Of a stretch of 64,000 nt of DNA, positions 36,729 through 46,200 are shown in pieces. The translations under genes were made by a program, and so were the position numbers. This DNA is from Pedobacter sp. MR2016-24 (GTDB lineage: Bacteria > Bacteroidota > Bacteroidia > Sphingobacteriales > Sphingobacteriaceae), in assembly GCF_026239655.1 (NCBI RefSeq), contig NZ_JAPIVO010000001.1, forward strand, positions 372,001 through 436,000. The letters are read 5' to 3'. Positions within the stretch are counted from its first letter, which is position 1; each line of letters starts with the position of its first letter. Under the pieces are notes generated by a model. The model saw only the letters and a program-made list of their open reading frames with translations. It ran no database searches and was not told the DNA's origin.

Positions 36729-37694
36729 TTATTTTTCTTCATGCAGTGTTTTCAGTACACTAAGCACCCATGATTTTCCCCATTCTTCAATCTGGTTTCC
36801 GCTCCATAAAAACGGATAAAAAATTCTTTTCTGAAAGCGTGGAGGCAAATACTTTTGCCAGTTGGTACCACCCGTTGCGGCAATATCCACAGGATCGCGC
36901 TCGAGGTATCTTACGGCCGACTTATAATGTGACAAAGGCCACTCCACATTCACGAACAAATCAAGCTTTCTGAGTTCATCTGCCAGTTGTGTTACATCCT
37001 GCCCTTCCTGTGCTAATTGATGATACAGCGCAGAGAAATTGGTATGTTCACGGTCCTTGCTCAGTTGTAAAAACTGTGCGGCATATTTCTGTATAAATTG
37101 TTTTAAGGTCAATGTTTGCTTCCCGCTGGAAAGCTCTGTCGCGCCAAATTTCCAGTAGATATATTCAAACTTCTCTTCAATCGTAGCGTTTGCCAGTTCT
37201 TCTCTCTTACTTTTATCTACCAGTCTGGAGAAATCTGTAGCGCTGATCTCTATCATTCTGTACTGGCCCGACTGAAAACCGCTGGCAGGTAAAAGCGACA
37301 TGCGGAACTTCAGAAACTGCTCTTTCTCCATTCCATTTACCATTACCTCGAAAGAACTGGTCAGCGCATTAAAGTAAGCATTGATCCTTTTTACACGGTC
37401 GGTAAAAAACTTAACGGTCAAAGCCGGATGCTCTGCAATCTGTTTGCACTCATGCAGGGAAAGTTTGAAATACAGTTCTGTTATCTGATGATACATGATG
37501 AAAATCTCTTCATCAGGGAAAGGTGTTTTCGGACTCTGTAAGCTCAACAGCGTGTCCAGATGTATGTAATCCCAGTAAGTTAAGAAATCAGCATACAATA
37601 AGCCATCAAGATAGGCTGCCATATCCTGACCCATTGCAGCATATTTTTCCTGCAGCTTATCAAGCTTATCTTTAATTTCAGGTGTTAATTCCAT
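36729..37694 (-). CDS. Tryptophan 2,3-dioxygenase family protein
   Basis: A 321-residue haem enzyme expected to open the indole ring of L-tryptophan to N-formylkynurenine. The family regions are visible: YHQITELYFKLSLHE (with the distal His), FQSGQYRMIE, and LSHYKSAVRYLER with the proximal haem His, followed by TGGTNWQKYL and FYPFLW. No kynureninase or 3-hydroxyanthranilate gene is in the window. The start overlaps the stop of the phosphatase gene by one base (TAATG), so the two are translationally coupled. Confidence 0.88.
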   Translation of the reverse strand: MELTPEIKDKLDKLQEKYAAMGQDMAAYLDGLLYADFLTYWDYIHLDTLLSLQSPKTPFPDEEIFIMYHQITELYFKLSLHECKQIAEHPALTVKFFTDRVKRINAYFNALTSSFEVMVNGMEKEQFLKFRMSLLPASGFQSGQYRMIEISATDFSRLVDKSKREELANATIEEKFEYIYWKFGATELSSGKQTLTLKQFIQKYAAQFLQLSKDREHTNFSALYHQLAQEGQDVTQLADELRKLDLFVNVEWPLSHYKSAVRYLERDPVDIAATGGTNWQKYLPPRFQKRIFYPFLWSGNQIEEWGKSWVLSVLKTLHEEK

Positions 37695-38992
37695 TAGTAC
37701 AGTACTCTGAATTTTATGGTTTGTTCAATTTTCTTTAGTGATTTAAAAACCGCTTTGTCATATTCGGCATTGATGTCTGTGATTGCATATCCAATCGTAG
37801 CATTCGTCATCAGGAACTGACCTACAATATTGATATTGTGTTTTGCGAAAACAGTGTTGATCTGCGCCATGATACCAGGTACGTTACGGTGAACGTGAAT
37901 CAGCCTGTGCGATTTATCAATAAGTGGCAATTGTAAATTCGGGAAGTTATGGCTTAAGTAGGTGGTGCCCTTATTCATGAAATCCATCATCCGCTTAGGG
38001 ATGAAATTGATATCCCTGGGATTGTTTTTCGGATCATCAAAGATCACAATCCCCATATCCGTGCAGGTCTGGATATCCAGTTTGTTTCGGCTGTTGCCCA
38101 AATAACCAATAGTCTTCAGTTTAACGGCAAGTTTCAGTTTCTCAGGATCCAGTTTTTCGCCATCAGCCATCAGTACCATATGTACGTCTTTGACATACTT
38201 TTCTTCGAAAGTAGATTTATGACGAACGGAATAACCATCTTTTTTTAATAGTTCTATACTTTCTTTGCTTACCTCACCAATAATCAGGCACAAAATCCTG
38301 TTTTTTGGATAGGAAATAGCACGCGGAAGGTTATTGACATACAGAAACTCATCAAAACTTGGCGTAACATGGTCGGCGCGACTCACAATGCTTTCTCTTG
38401 AAATGTTCTCTGTGAAAGCATAGAATTTTTTTATCATTCCGCTTTCCCGCAGCTGAAAATCAGAATAGCCGTCACCTATACCGTAAAGGTCGCCTTCCAG
38501 ATTAAGTAACTGCATCAGTTTCACTTTTCCGCCCTCTTCACTCAGTGGATTGGCATGATCGTAATCTATAATTCTCCCGTCGCCAGTGGTTACAAAAGTA
38601 TTGGCATATATATTTTCTTTTTTAATATGATACTGGCTCACTACGGGCGTGATAAATTCTTTAAATCCGCCTGATACGATCAGCACCTGATCTGCATGTT
38701 TTTTGAAAAAGGCTGCATTCCTTGAAAAGGAGCTGGATACTTTTTTCTTCAGGTGTTTGATCAGCTGTTTCAAATGATCTTCTGTAGCATCCAGTAATTT
38801 AACACGCTGCGCCAGACTTTCACTGAACGACAGCTTGCCTTCCATGGCCAGGTTGGTCAGGTCTTCAATTTTTTTGAAAATAGCTTCCTTTTCCGGATGT
38901 TTTTTAAGAGAAATACGGGCAAGCTCATCTAAAGCTTCCACTTGTGTAAAAGTACTATCGAAATCAATGATGTAAATATTCTTCTGCTGCAT
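37694..38992 (-). CDS. Phosphoserine phosphatase (HAD) fused to a SerA-like regulatory region with ACT domain
   Basis: A 432-residue fusion. Residues 1-230 are a SerB-type HAD phosphatase: DFDST (10-14, with D10 nucleophile and D12), VSGGF, and GDGYSD. Residues about 232-345 resemble a worn SerA substrate-binding region without a NAD-binding Rossmann motif, and the end (about 355-432) is an ACT domain with HRLIHVHRNVPGIM, very like the serine-binding domain of E. coli SerA. The likely reaction is phosphoserine to serine with feedback by serine. It is in an operon with an epimerase upstream (1 nt gap) and tryptophan dioxygenase downstream. Confidence 0.83.
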   Translation of the reverse strand: MQQKNIYIIDFDSTFTQVEALDELARISLKKHPEKEAIFKKIEDLTNLAMEGKLSFSESLAQRVKLLDATEDHLKQLIKHLKKKVSSSFSRNAAFFKKHADQVLIVSGGFKEFITPVVSQYHIKKENIYANTFVTTGDGRIIDYDHANPLSEEGGKVKLMQLLNLEGDLYGIGDGYSDFQLRESGMIKKFYAFTENISRESIVSRADHVTPSFDEFLYVNNLPRAISYPKNRILCLIIGEVSKESIELLKKDGYSVRHKSTFEEKYVKDVHMVLMADGEKLDPEKLKLAVKLKTIGYLGNSRNKLDIQTCTDMGIVIFDDPKNNPRDINFIPKRMMDFMNKGTTYLSHNFPNLQLPLIDKSHRLIHVHRNVPGIMAQINTVFAKHNINIVGQFLMTNATIGYAITDINAEYDKAVFKSLKKIEQTIKFRVLY

Positions 38993-38993
38993 T

Positions 38994-39962
38994 TTAACTG
39001 TTTTTTAGACCTGCGCATGTTTCCTGAATGCTTTGTTGCAGGGACTTAAATTTGATGTCTATAGTATTTATAATTTTATCGTTGCTGTAATAGCTGGTGT
39101 TAAGGCTGCTTCTTGCCGCATCGCTGGTTAGCGAAGCTGCTTTCCCTGTAAAGAAAGAAGCCAGTTTTGCGGCACGCCAGGCAATACCCAGCATCCATGG
39201 TTTTGCTTCTTTTGGTGGTGCTGCAATGCCAAAACCTTTTGCAATTTCTGCGAAAAACTGTTTGTAATGGTAATTTTCTGAAGATACCGTAAAGCGTTCA
39301 CCCGTGATTTCACTATCCATTAATGCAATCATGCTTTTCGCTACATCCTGCACGTCAACTATGCCTGTTGCACCTTTGGTATAAAATGAAAGTCCATCTT
39401 TAACGAGTTTGAAAATAGCGCCGCTGCCCTTAAAACCGGCCTTTGCGCCAATAATTACAGATGGGTTCACGATTACTGCATCCAGACCTTCGGCTATGCC
39501 ACGCCACACTTCCATCTCCCCTTCATATTTAGAGATGGCATAAGAGTGCGCTTTGGCATCGTATTCCCAGTAGTCATTTTCAGTAATTTGCTTGCCTTTT
39601 TTAGGTTCGCCCAAAGCAGCTACTGAGCTGACATGAATGAGTCTGGCATCATAAGCTGCACACAGATTTACGATATTACCCGTTCCTTCTATGTTAACTT
39701 TCAACAATTCAGTTTTATCTTTTGGGTTGAATGATACCAGGGCAGCACAGTGATAAACCCGGGTGATATCTTCAAACGCGTCCTCCAGCGTAGCCACATC
39801 ATTGATGTCTGCCACTACCCAGTCTATCAGTGGATTGTCTTTAAAAGGGGCCGGGATAACAGAATTATCCCGTTTAAGTGCACGCAGTTTTTTACCTTGT
39901 GGCAGCAGCTGATTAATCAGCTCTGAACCTAAAAAACCTGTAGCACCGGTAACCAAAATCAT
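38994..39962 (-). CDS. NAD(P)-dependent epimerase/reductase, extended SDR family
   Basis: A 322-residue enzyme with the N-terminal TGATGFLG dinucleotide motif (5-12) and YAISKYEGE as the catalytic Tyr-Lys pair (about 141-149). The overall pattern resembles dihydroflavonol-reductase-like members, which act on varied sugars or ketones, so the substrate is not defined. It is the first gene of the operon with the SerB-ACT fusion and tryptophan dioxygenase; a TATTTTTG box lies at 39998-40005. Confidence 0.8.
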   Translation of the reverse strand: MILVTGATGFLGSELINQLLPQGKKLRALKRDNSVIPAPFKDNPLIDWVVADINDVATLEDAFEDITRVYHCAALVSFNPKDKTELLKVNIEGTGNIVNLCAAYDARLIHVSSVAALGEPKKGKQITENDYWEYDAKAHSYAISKYEGEMEVWRGIAEGLDAVIVNPSVIIGAKAGFKGSGAIFKLVKDGLSFYTKGATGIVDVQDVAKSMIALMDSEITGERFTVSSENYHYKQFFAEIAKGFGIAAPPKEAKPWMLGIAWRAAKLASFFTGKAASLTSDAARSSLNTSYYSNDKIINTIDIKFKSLQQSIQETCAGLKNS

Positions 39963-39997
39963 TTCAATTTTATAAGAAGTTCATGAATATATGATCT

Positions 39998-40005
39998 CAA
40001 AAATA
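39998..40005 (-). promoter_or_regulatory. Candidate -7 box of the epimerase operon (TATTTTTG)
   Basis: Exact TAnnTTTG match on the minus strand, about 35 nt upstream of the epimerase ATG; no TTG at the -33 distance. Confidence 0.4.
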
Positions 40006-40034
40006 GATATTTGAGGCCATACATTTTACTAATT

Positions 40035-41216
40035 ATGTCGTTATCAGATTTTTTCTCCCCCTTAACGCCCGAAAAATTTACCCCGAAACAGGGCTTTTAT
40101 CGCAGTCAGATGGGATTAAAAGTGAGTTTTTATCTTGAAAATTTTCCGGATTTAAGTGAGAATGAATACGATATCGCAATTTTCGGGGTGCTGGATGATC
40201 GTGCTGCGGTAAACAATAGTGGTTGTGCTTTAGGTCCGGATTATTTCAGAGAGCAATTTTACCTCTTGCATGAGGGTGCCTTTAACAGCAGAATGATTGA
40301 TTTAGGAGACATTAAAGCGGGGGCTACGCTGGCTGACACCTATGTTGCTGTAAAAACTGTAGTGGCAGAACTCGTCAGGCATAAGATTGTTCCTGTTATT
40401 ATTGGTGGAGGACAAGATCTTACCTATGCTCAGTATATGGCTTACGAACAGCTGGAGCAGAAAGTGGACCTGGTTGTGGTAGACAATAAGTTTGATCTTG
40501 ATGAAGGGGACGAGACAGGGATCGCCGCCCGGTCTGATACTTATCTGAACAAGATTTTTCTGCATCAGCCAAACTATCTTTTCAATTTCAGTAATGTTGG
40601 CTACCAAACCTATTTTGTAAATCAGGACAGCTTAAAAGTGATGGACAAGCTGTATTTTGATGTACATCGCCTGGGAGAATTCCTGAGTGATATTCCTTCT
40701 GTGGAGCCGGTCATACGGAATGCAAATATGGTTAGCTTCGATATTTCAGCCGTCCGTTCCGCCGATGCCAGGGGAAATGGAAATGCTACACCAAATGGTT
40801 TTTATGGTGATCAGGCTTGTAAAATTGCACATTATGCAGGCCTGAATGATAAGCTGACTTCAATCGGTTTTTATGAGTTTAACCCGGCATTTGACAGTGG
40901 TAGTCAGACTGCCCTATTGCTTGCCCAGATGGTGTGGTATTTTGTAGATGGCTTTTATAACCGCAAGAAAGATTTTCCACTAAATCCAAAATCCCAATAT
41001 TTAATTTACCGTGCCAGCCTGAATGACGGCACCGGTGAACTCCTTTTTGTGAAAAGCAAGAAGTCTGATCGCTGGTGGATGCAGGTTCCTTACCCAACTG
41101 GAATGTCAAAAAATGAGAGATACCACCTGGTTCCCTGCCGTTATGAAGATTATAATATGGCGGTAAATGGCGAAATGCCTGATTTATGGTGGCGTACCTA
41201 TCAAAAACTGCTTTAA
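40035..41216 (+). CDS. Ureohydrolase-fold (arginase/formimidoylglutamase family) protein with degenerate metal site
   Basis: A 393-residue protein of the arginase superfamily: VIIGGGQDLTY (122-131), VVVDNKFDL (147-155) and VSFDISAVRSAD (233-244) align to the three metal motifs. In catalysed members these carry H, DxHxD and DxD. Here the ligands read Q127, D150, K152, D154, D236, S238, so half of the six Mn ligands are lost. It may be a pseudoenzyme or have a changed chemistry. I start at ATG 40035 (MSLSDFF); the frame extends eight codons up only to a TTG. It is a lone gene, followed by the palindromic repeat. Confidence 0.78.
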   Translation: MSLSDFFSPLTPEKFTPKQGFYRSQMGLKVSFYLENFPDLSENEYDIAIFGVLDDRAAVNNSGCALGPDYFREQFYLLHEGAFNSRMIDLGDIKAGATLADTYVAVKTVVAELVRHKIVPVIIGGGQDLTYAQYMAYEQLEQKVDLVVVDNKFDLDEGDETGIAARSDTYLNKIFLHQPNYLFNFSNVGYQTYFVNQDSLKVMDKLYFDVHRLGEFLSDIPSVEPVIRNANMVSFDISAVRSADARGNGNATPNGFYGDQACKIAHYAGLNDKLTSIGFYEFNPAFDSGSQTALLLAQMVWYFVDGFYNRKKDFPLNPKSQYLIYRASLNDGTGELLFVKSKKSDRWWMQVPYPTGMSKNERYHLVPCRYEDYNMAVNGEMPDLWWRTYQKLL

Positions 41217-41253
41217 CAACCTGAGATTCCCTGCACTTTTTTTCTGAACTGAT

Positions 41254-41477
41254 TCGGGAAGGGGTATTGCCTATGCCATACTTTAAGGATCTTTCTGGCA
41301 TATTTGCAGCATATCATATGTACCCCTAACTTACCATTGATCTACCTCAATACTACTTAAATAGTATATTAGTAGTAAAGTTGTAGTAAAGCTAAGGTAG
41401 ATTAGGGGTACATATGATGTGCTTGAAGTATGGTATTAGTATGCTGGAATTATCCTTTTAACCAGACTCCTTCCCGA
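41254..41477. repeat. Concentric imperfect palindrome, MITE- or REP-like
   Basis: In the 526-base gap between the ureohydrolase-like gene and purD, four nested inverted-repeat pairs share nearly one centre (about 41364): 9-bp arms 41254-41262/41469-41477, 12-bp arms 41276-41287/41422-41433 (one mismatch), perfect 17-bp arms 41313-41329/41402-41418, and 7-bp arms 41351-41357/41371-41377. The arms contain TATGTACCCCTAA. It has no protein-coding frame I can support. Such structure suggests a non-autonomous element remnant or a structured RNA. Confidence 0.6.
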
Positions 41478-41494
41478 TGTTAACCAAACCTTGT

Positions 41495-41527
41495 ATGAGC
41501 TTGTCCTGGTGCTCATCTTTTTTTATT
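41495..41527 (+). terminator. Terminator-like hairpin after the palindrome
   Basis: ATGAGC (41495-41500) pairs with GCTCAT (41511-41516) and is followed on the plus strand by CTTTTTTTATT. It could end transcription of the ureohydrolase-like gene 280 nt upstream, or of a transcript from the palindrome. Confidence 0.6.
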
Positions 41528-41680
41528 GGGGGGCTGTTTCTCTTTTGATTGAAAAAAATGCTGGACATACTGAATGGAGCACTCTTTTTGCCTGCTCTGG
41601 ACTATACGGCATGGGGTAGGAGCAGTTTGGCACTGGCAGGCATAACTAACTATTGGATAGATTAATTGTAATGAAAGCAT
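41528..41680. other. Non-coding remainder of the intergenic region
   Basis: Nothing further could be supported here: a short minus-strand frame (41513-41719) has no family likeness, no start context and runs through both hairpins. No promoter box is seen. Confidence 0.5.
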
Positions 41681-41730
41681 TATAAACAGCATCGGCCCGA
41701 AATGATCATTCCGGGCCAATGCTGTTTATA
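41681..41730 (-). terminator. Long hairpin at the 3' end of purD
   Basis: Arms TATAAACAGCAT (41681-41692) and ATGCTGTTTATA (41719-41730), continuing inwards through GGCCCG/CGGGCC with two mismatches, make a stem of about 23 bp, 12 nt after the purD stop. A long U run follows on neither side, so termination is likely but not standard. Confidence 0.6.
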
Positions 41731-41742
41731 AAAAATTATATT

Positions 41743-43014
41743 TTACATCAGGTCAAATCCGATATCTTCTCTGAAATATTTTCCATCGAAATAGATTCTT
41801 GCTGCATCGGCGGTGGCCGACTGTAAAGCTTCAAATTGTGTATCCTGCAAACTGGTAACGGCTAATACCCTTCCGCCGTTACTTTTCACGACGCCACCTT
41901 CAAGAGCTGTTCCTGCATGGAAAGCCACAGATTTGCGGAGGTTCTCAATACCTGTAATCGCCTTACCTTTTTCGTAATCTCCCGGATAACCGCCTGCTAC
42001 AATCATCACTGTCGCTGCACTTTTGGCACTAATCTTTAATTGAACATCTTTCAGCCTTTTTTGAGCAGTTGCCATGAAAAGTTCTACCAGGTCATTCTCA
42101 ATCCTTGGCAGAACGCTTTCCGTTTCAGGATCACCCATTCTGCAATTATATTCAATGATCATTGGTTTATCACCGACTTTAAATAAGCCGAAAAAGATAA
42201 AGCCTGTATAATCAATACCGTCTTTTTTTAATCCGTTAATGGTTGGTATAATAATAGTGTCTTCTACTTCTTTCAGGAATTTTTCATCCGCAAAAGGAAC
42301 AGGAGAAACAGATCCCATGCCACCAGTATTCAGGCCGGTGTCTGCCTGACCAATTTTTTTATAATCTTTAGCCTCTGGCAGGATCACGTAATTATCGCCA
42401 TCTGTTAATACAAATACAGAAAGTTCAATTCCCGTAAGATATTCTTCTATCACTACCAATGCTCCGGCATTACCGAACTTACCGCTCAGCATCAGCTTTA
42501 ATTCTTCCTGCGCATCTGCGGTAGTTTCGCAGATCAATACACCTTTACCGGCTGCCAGTCCATCCGCTTTCAATACTACGGGCAAACTGTGGTGTTGCAG
42601 GTAAGCCAAACCTTCGGCAAGCGTTTCAATGGTGAACGATTTAGATCCCGGTGTAGGGATACCGTGGCGTGCCATAAATTCTTTGGAAAAGTCCTTACTG
42701 CCTTCAAGGATTGCTCCCTCTTTTTTAGGGCCGATAACAGGAATTTTTGCAATAGCCTCATCGGCAATAAAAAAATCATGAATACCATTTACCAGCGGTT
42801 CTTCTGGTCCAACCACTACGAGTTCAATGTTTTCTGCAAGCACGAATTTTTTGATGGCTTCAAAATCATTCGGATTCAGGTTCACATTTTTGCCATAGGC
42901 ACCTGTACCACCGTTGCCCGGCGCGATAAATAGTTTTGAGCATTGCTCAGACTGGCTCATTTTCCAGGCAAAAGCACTTTCTCTTCCACCAGAACCTAAT
43001 AATAAGATATTCAT
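41743..43014 (-). CDS. purD: Phosphoribosylamine-glycine ligase
   Basis: A 423-residue cytosolic enzyme of purine synthesis joining phosphoribosylamine and glycine with ATP. N-terminal GSGGRESAFAWK, PGNGGTG and VVGPEEPLVNGI, then the ATP-grasp body with GVLICETT and the GDPETE metal site. No other pur genes are close. A TATCTTTG box lies five bases before the ATG (see its entry). Confidence 0.97.
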   Translation of the reverse strand: MNILLLGSGGRESAFAWKMSQSEQCSKLFIAPGNGGTGAYGKNVNLNPNDFEAIKKFVLAENIELVVVGPEEPLVNGIHDFFIADEAIAKIPVIGPKKEGAILEGSKDFSKEFMARHGIPTPGSKSFTIETLAEGLAYLQHHSLPVVLKADGLAAGKGVLICETTADAQEELKLMLSGKFGNAGALVVIEEYLTGIELSVFVLTDGDNYVILPEAKDYKKIGQADTGLNTGGMGSVSPVPFADEKFLKEVEDTIIIPTINGLKKDGIDYTGFIFFGLFKVGDKPMIIEYNCRMGDPETESVLPRIENDLVELFMATAQKRLKDVQLKISAKSAATVMIVAGGYPGDYEKGKAITGIENLRKSVAFHAGTALEGGVVKSNGGRVLAVTSLQDTQFEALQSATADAARIYFDGKYFREDIGFDLM

Positions 43015-43019
43015 ATGGG

Positions 43020-43027
43020 CAAAGATA
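43020..43027 (-). promoter_or_regulatory. Candidate -7 box of purD (TATCTTTG)
   Basis: Exact TAnnTTTG match on the minus strand ending five bases before the ATG; no TTG at -33. If used, the message would be leaderless or nearly so. Confidence 0.45.
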
Positions 43028-43084
43028 ACCGCTTTAGGTAAATTTTATAGTTTATGTGCATTTAATACTTACAAGAATGTGACA

Positions 43085-43129
43085 AATTGTACGCGTGTAA
43101 TTAAATAAAACGGCACACGCTGAACAATT
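43085..43129. other. Inverted repeat between the divergent purD and secA genes
   Basis: AATTGT (43085-43090) and GCGTGT (43093-43098) pair with ACACGC (43115-43120) and ACAATT (43124-43129) over a 16-nt loop. As it lies 5' of both genes it is unlikely to be a terminator; it may be an operator or a structured leader of secA. The remaining intergenic bases hold no other clear signal. Confidence 0.4.
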
Positions 43130-43243
43130 ACAGGATATTTTGTATTTTTATGGCCCGACAACTGTCAAATTGGCCTATGTGCTGCACTGGCTTGGTTGTT
43201 GTAAAACGATGATTTTAAAATACATAAAACACAAATAGAAACG

Positions 43244-46200
43244 ATGCTAGGATTTTTAACCAAGGTTTTTGGAAGCAAATCGGAAAGAGATATTAAGGCA
43301 ATCCAACCCCTTGTTGTCAAAATAAACGAAGAATACGCTAAACTTTCGGCTTTAAGCAATGATGAACTGCGTAACAAAACTGTCTACTTTAAGGATGTTA
43401 TTGCGAAATCATTAGCAGAAATAGACGGTAAGATCGGTGCATTGAAAACTCAGGGTGAGAGCCAGGACTTATCATTGCCTGAAAAAACGGCTTTATATGA
43501 CCAGATTGATGTGCTGATCAAGGACAGGGATAAGGAACTGGAAGTGGTATTGATGGATATTCTTCCTGCTGCATTTGCGGTGGTTAAAGAAACTTCACGC
43601 CGTTTCACTGAAAACGCACAACTTGAGGTTACCGCCTCCGCATATGACAGGGAATATGCCGCACGCAGAAGCAATGTGAAGATAGAGGGTGATAAAGCTT
43701 TCTGGGCAAACACATGGGATGCTGCAGGTACACAAGTATTGTGGAATATGGTACATTATGATGTACAGCTGATTGGTGGTATTGTATTGCACAACGGTAA
43801 AATTGCGGAGATGGCAACTGGTGAGGGTAAAACGCTGGTAAGTACATTGCCTGCATACCTGAATGCTTTAGCCGGACAGGGTGTTCACATTGTAACGGTG
43901 AATGATTACCTGGCACGTCGTGATGCGGAATGGAATGGTCCTTTATTCGAATTCCATGGTTTAAGAGTAGATTGTATTGATAAACATGAGCCTAACTCTC
44001 AGGAACGCAGAAATGCATACCTGGCAGATATTACTTATGGTACAAATAATGAATTTGGTTTTGATTATCTGCGTGACAATATGGCGCAGGAGCCGGGACA
44101 ACTGGTACAGCGTAAGCTGCACTTCGCAATGGTGGATGAGGTCGATTCAGTATTAATTGATGATGCACGTACACCCTTAATCATTTCAGGTCCGGTGCCT
44201 TTTGGTGATCAGCATGAATTCCATGAGCTTAAACCACGTATCGAACGTTTGGTCAATGCGCAGAAAGAATATGTGACAAGAGCTTTAAATGAAGCTAAAA
44301 AATTATTTAATGAAGGAAAGACCGGAACCGAAGAAGGTGAAGGTGGTTTAGCGCTGTTGAGAGCACACCGTGGTTTACCAAAAAATAAAGCATTAATCAA
44401 GTTTTTGAGTGAAGGTGGCAACAAGCAGGTGTTGTTGAAAACTGAGAACAGCTACATGGCTGACCAGTCTAAAAATATGCCGAAGGTTGACTCTGAGCTT
44501 TACTTCTATATTGATGAGAAAAACAATCAGGTAGAGCTGACTGAAAAAGGAATTGAACTGATCACTAAATCTGGTGAGGATGAGCATTTCTTTGTATTGC
44601 CTGATGTAGGTACTGAAATTGCGGAGATTGAAAAATCTACGTTAAGCAGCGAAGATAAAATTGCACGCAAAGATGAATTGATGCGTGATTACTCTATCAA
44701 GGCAGAGCGTGTACACTCGGTTAACCAGTTATTGAAAGCTTATACTTTATTTGAGATTGATGTTGAATATATCATCGATGAAGGTAAGATCAAGATTGTA
44801 GATGAGCAGACAGGTCGTATCATGGATGGTCGTCGTTATTCTGATGGTTTACACCAGGCAATTGAAGCAAAAGAGAATGTGAAAGTTGAAGATGCTTCAC
44901 AAACTTATGCTACGGTTACTTTACAGAATTTCTTCAGGATGTACCATAAATTGTGTGGTATGACGGGTACTGCAACTACGGAAGCGGGTGAGTTCTGGTC
45001 TATTTACAAACTGGATGTGGTAGAAATACCTACAAACAGGGTAATGTCGAGAAAAGACCACCAGGATTACGTTTACCGTACCGTGCGTGAAAAATATAAT
45101 GCGGTTGCTGAAGAGATTGTGAAACTGACACAGGAAGGCAGACCGGTATTGGTGGGAACGACTTCTGTAGAGATTTCGGAGCTGTTAAGCCGTATGTTGA
45201 AATTACGTGGTATCAAACATAATGTACTGAATGCTAAAATGCACCAGAAAGAGGCAGATATTGTTGCCGAGGCTGGTCAGGCAGGTCAGGTAACGATCGC
45301 TACGAATATGGCTGGTCGTGGTACGGATATCAAGTTAGGTGCCGGTGTAAAAGAAGCTGGTGGTTTAGCGATTGTAGGTACAGAGCGCCATGAGTCTCGT
45401 CGTGTAGACAGACAGTTGCGTGGTCGTGCTGGTCGTCAGGGTGATCCGGGATCATCTCAGTTTTTTGTATCACTGGAAGACAACCTGATGCGTTTATTCG
45501 GTTCTGAACGTATTTCTAACATCATGGTGAAAATGGGAATTGAAGATGGTGAAGTAATTCAGCATTCTATGATTACCAAATCTATCGAGCGTGCACAGAA
45601 AAAAGTTGAAGAAAATAACTTCGGTGTACGTAAGCGTTTGCTGGAATATGATGATGTAATGAACTCACAACGTTCTGTAATTTATTCGAAACGTAAAAAT
45701 GCACTATTTGGTGAGCGTTTGGATGTGGACATGAACAACATGGTGTTTGATGTTGCAGAAGATGTGGTTTCTGAATATAAAGAAGAAGGTAACTATGAAG
45801 GTTTCAAACTGGAAGTGATCAAAAACTTCTCTTTAGATACGGATATTACTGAGCAGGAATTCAATTCAAGAAGCATCCATATCTTAACAGATAAGTTGTT
45901 TGAAGAAGCTACTGTATTTTATTCAAGAAAATCTGATAACATTATCGGGCAGGCAATGCCCGTGTTAACACAGGTGTTTGAAGAGCGTGGTGATCATATT
46001 GAGCAGATTGTTGTTCCTTTCACTGACGGAATCAGAAGCATCCAGGTTCCGGTAGAATTAAAAAAAGCAATTGAAAACAACGGTAGAGAAGTAACGAAGT
46101 CATTCGAGAAAACAATCGTTCTTGCTTTAATTGATGAATCATGGAAAGAGCATTTACGTGAAATGGACGAGTTGAAACAGTCAGTTCAGAATGCCGTTTA

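Noticed and set aside
41513..41719. A 68-residue minus-strand open frame in the intergenic gap
   Set aside because: It runs through two hairpins, has no start context and no family likeness.
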